This document shows positions 8,808-10,006 of a DNA stretch of 10,006 nucleotides, in pieces. The position numbers and the translations under genes were made by a program. Numbering within the stretch: position 1 is the first letter of the stretch; every line of letters begins with the position of its first letter. Origin of the DNA: Bacteroidales bacterium (GTDB lineage Bacteria > Bacteroidota > Bacteroidia > Bacteroidales > UBA12481). The DNA lies in assembly GCA_028707745.1 (NCBI GenBank), contig JAQWAJ010000036.1:1-10006 (forward strand). The letters are read 5' to 3'. Below the pieces are notes generated by a model. The model ran no database searches. It was given only the letters and a program-made list of their open reading frames with translations, and was not told the origin of the DNA.

Positions 8808-8825
8808 AAGCGTAACTCAATTCCA

Positions 8826-8855
8826 CAAATTTATCATTTTACAGCCAGCAATCAA
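8826..8855 (-). promoter_or_regulatory. Bacteroidota-type promoter for the hybrid histidine kinase
   Basis: On the minus strand the spacer holds TTG (8855-8853), exactly 19 bases, then TAAATTTG (8833-8826). This fits the Bacteroidota TTTG-N19-21-TAnnTTTG consensus closely, with ATTG in place of TTTG at -33. Transcription would start near 8820, leaving a leader of roughly a dozen bases before the ATG at 8807. It lies in the 81-base gap after the LuxE-like gene, so the kinase can probably be transcribed independently. I see no terminator hairpin ahead of it, so read-through from upstream also remains possible. Confidence 0.65.
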
Positions 8856-8888
8856 TTTTTTTCTTTGAGCTTCCTTCTGTCCGGCATT

Positions 8889-9836
8889 TTAAATGAGCAG
8901 GTTGCATCCTCTCAGATCGCTATTGTCGAACCTGCCCAGAACTTCAAAACTGCCATCCGGGTTTCTGCGCCCCAGGTCCTGAGTCTGAATGAAAGAGCAG
9001 GAGTAACGGTTTGCCAGGTCAATGACATCGATACCTCCGGATTTTCCATCTGGCATGCGGATGAAAGGATCGTATGGATCGCGGATCAGCACCTGCATCC
9101 AGTCAGGGGTTCGGTATACGCCTTCGCCCGTTGACCAGGCTTGTGAAAGCAGTTCGGTCATGCCATATTCGGAGCCGATTTTTTCGAGATGGAATGCAGT
9201 TTTCAGTATATCGTGCAATTCATTCCGGGTGAGCTCCTCGCGCCGGCCTTTCATGCCACCGGTTTCGATCACGAGGACGTCTCTCAGGTCCATAGGAAAC
9301 TGCCCGGCCAGGTCGAGCAAGGCGAATGATACCCCGATAAGCATCGTTTTTTGCCCGGAAGCTGCGAGTGATTTCAGGTTTTCGGCGAGTTCCGCAAGAT
9401 TATTCAGATAGAATCCGCTTAAGGGGTGCCGGCTTTTTCGGATCAGGTGATCCATCATGAAAACCAGCGATGAATTCCGGCGTTCCAGATAAGAGGGCAG
9501 TAAGGCAAGAAAACAGAAAGAATCCGGGTCCCCGAAAAAAAACCGGAACCCGGATTCAAGACTATCAAGATATAAATCTTCGTTCAGGATATAGTGCTTG
9601 CTTGTTTGGGCGCCGGTGGTGCCACTCGATTCAAATACCCGGGTCTCCTTTCCTGATCCGGTCACCACCCGGTGAGTCTTGAAAAACTCAATAGGCATGA
9701 ATGGAATCTGACCGGTCTCCTGAACATCCTCCGGATGGCATTTCAGCAGCTCCAGGTATTTTTTGTACACCGGGTTTTCCGTTGCCTGAAGACGAAAAGT
9801 TTCTAAAACAGCATGTTCATCAAGCTCAATCTCCAT
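8889..9836 (-). CDS. LuxE/PaaK-like acyl-adenylating protein (acyl-protein synthetase family)
   Basis: This 315-residue protein belongs to the ANL adenylating superfamily and is closest to LuxE, which activates a fatty acid with ATP and transfers it to its own cysteine. The ATP-loop motif FESSGTTGAQTSKH is at residues 68-81, SEYGMTELLSQ (222-232) is the A5-type motif, and DLGRRNPDGSFEVLGR (287-302) the A8-type motif. The chain stops at SDLRGCNLLI, so the mobile C-terminal domain and its catalytic lysine, found in full acyl-CoA ligases, are absent, as in LuxE. Cys311, five residues from the end, sits where LuxE carries its acyl-accepting cysteine; its role here is inference. No luxC reductase or luciferase genes are in the window, so bioluminescence is not indicated. 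It follows pgk by 35 bases on the same strand and precedes a histidine kinase. The true acyl substrate and acceptor are unknown. Confidence 0.83.
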   Translation of the reverse strand: MEIELDEHAVLETFRLQATENPVYKKYLELLKCHPEDVQETGQIPFMPIEFFKTHRVVTGSGKETRVFESSGTTGAQTSKHYILNEDLYLDSLESGFRFFFGDPDSFCFLALLPSYLERRNSSLVFMMDHLIRKSRHPLSGFYLNNLAELAENLKSLAASGQKTMLIGVSFALLDLAGQFPMDLRDVLVIETGGMKGRREELTRNELHDILKTAFHLEKIGSEYGMTELLSQAWSTGEGVYRTPDWMQVLIRDPYDPFIRMPDGKSGGIDVIDLANRYSCSFIQTQDLGRRNPDGSFEVLGRFDNSDLRGCNLLI

Positions 9837-9871
9837 AGTCGCCCTTTGCCCTTCGCTCTTTGCCCTTCGCC
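9837..9871 (-). repeat. Five degenerate 7-base tandem repeats filling the pgk/LuxE-like spacer
   Basis: Read on the minus strand, the whole 35-base spacer between the pgk TAA and the next ATG is five heptamers: GGCGAAG, GGCAAAG, AGCGAAG, GGCAAAG, GGCGACT. The consensus is RGCRAAG, with the last unit diverged. At the next level a 13-base segment is repeated exactly at 9844-9856 and 9858-9870 with a 14-base period. The purine-rich last units lie where a ribosome-binding site would be, so the array may also affect translation of the LuxE-like gene. Confidence 0.8.
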
Positions 9872-10006
9872 TTAGTACCCTCTGATCGCCTTGATTCCCG
9901 GAAGCACCTGACCTTCGATGTACTCGAGCAGGGCGCCGCCGCCAGTTGAAACGTAGGATACCTTATCGGTAATATTGAACTGGTTGAGCGCGGCTACTGA
10001 ATCTCC
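9872..10006 (-). CDS. pgk: Phosphoglycerate kinase, last 44 residues (N-terminal part beyond right edge)
   Basis: Phosphoglycerate kinase catalyses ATP formation from 1,3-bisphosphoglycerate in glycolysis. Only the C-terminus is present: [20 protein letters not shown], then [12 protein letters not shown] and VLPGIKAI, ending RGY and TAA. GDS followed by STGGGALLE is the conserved C-terminal nucleotide-binding end of the enzyme. The frame runs open to the right edge with no interruption. The LuxE-like gene starts 35 bases downstream on the same strand, so the two could be cotranscribed; I see no terminator hairpin between them. Confidence 0.95.
   Translation of the reverse strand, partial: GDSVAALNQFNITDKVSYVSTGGGALLEYIEGQVLPGIKAIRGY

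Noticed and set aside
9837..9871. Short CRISPR-like array
   Set aside because: The units are only 7 bases, directly adjacent, without spacers and without cas genes.

Overview
The window looks like a chromosomal segment of a Bacteroidota bacterium, probably a Bacteroidales-like lineage. The evidence is a CCDC81-type HU domain fused to a SPOR domain, a methionyl-tRNA synthetase with the KISTS form of the signature loop and a fused C-terminal tRNA-binding domain, a YraN protein, and promoter boxes fitting the Bacteroidota consensus TTTG/TAnnTTTG. It is densely coded. No gap exceeds 140 bases, and I see no tRNA, rRNA, insertion sequence or CRISPR array. The genus cannot be told from this sequence.

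Left part (1-2522, minus strand): a tightly overlapping sugar-nucleotide operon read as wbpE-like aminotransferase, wbpD-like N-acetyltransferase, galE (cut by the left edge). The first two do consecutive steps on the route from UDP-GlcNAc to a UDP-2,3-diacetamido-uronic acid, a building block of O-antigen or capsule. The dehydrogenase and oxidase that must precede them are not in the window.

Middle (2523-6181): a 138-base divergent spacer leads rightward to a membrane protein joining a cytoplasmic HU-like domain to a periplasmic SPOR domain. This gene converges on metG with a 23-base gap. metG is in turn divergent from yraN with 36 bases between the start codons.

Right part (6150-10006, minus strand): the end of pgk, then a LuxE/PaaK-like acyl-adenylating protein, then a large hybrid histidine kinase with six membrane helices, a HAMP-like segment, a kinase core and two receiver domains. 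pgk and the LuxE-like gene are separated by exactly five degenerate 7-base repeats. The kinase has its own well-formed promoter in the 81-base gap behind the LuxE-like gene. Its 3' end overlaps the 3' end of yraN on the opposite strand by 32 bases.

Most of the window is housekeeping or surface-polysaccharide content. The parts most worth a second look are the HU-SPOR fusion, the LuxE-like protein without visible partners, the six-helix sensor of the kinase, and the heptamer spacer. I did not find convincing evidence of a wholly new multi-gene system.
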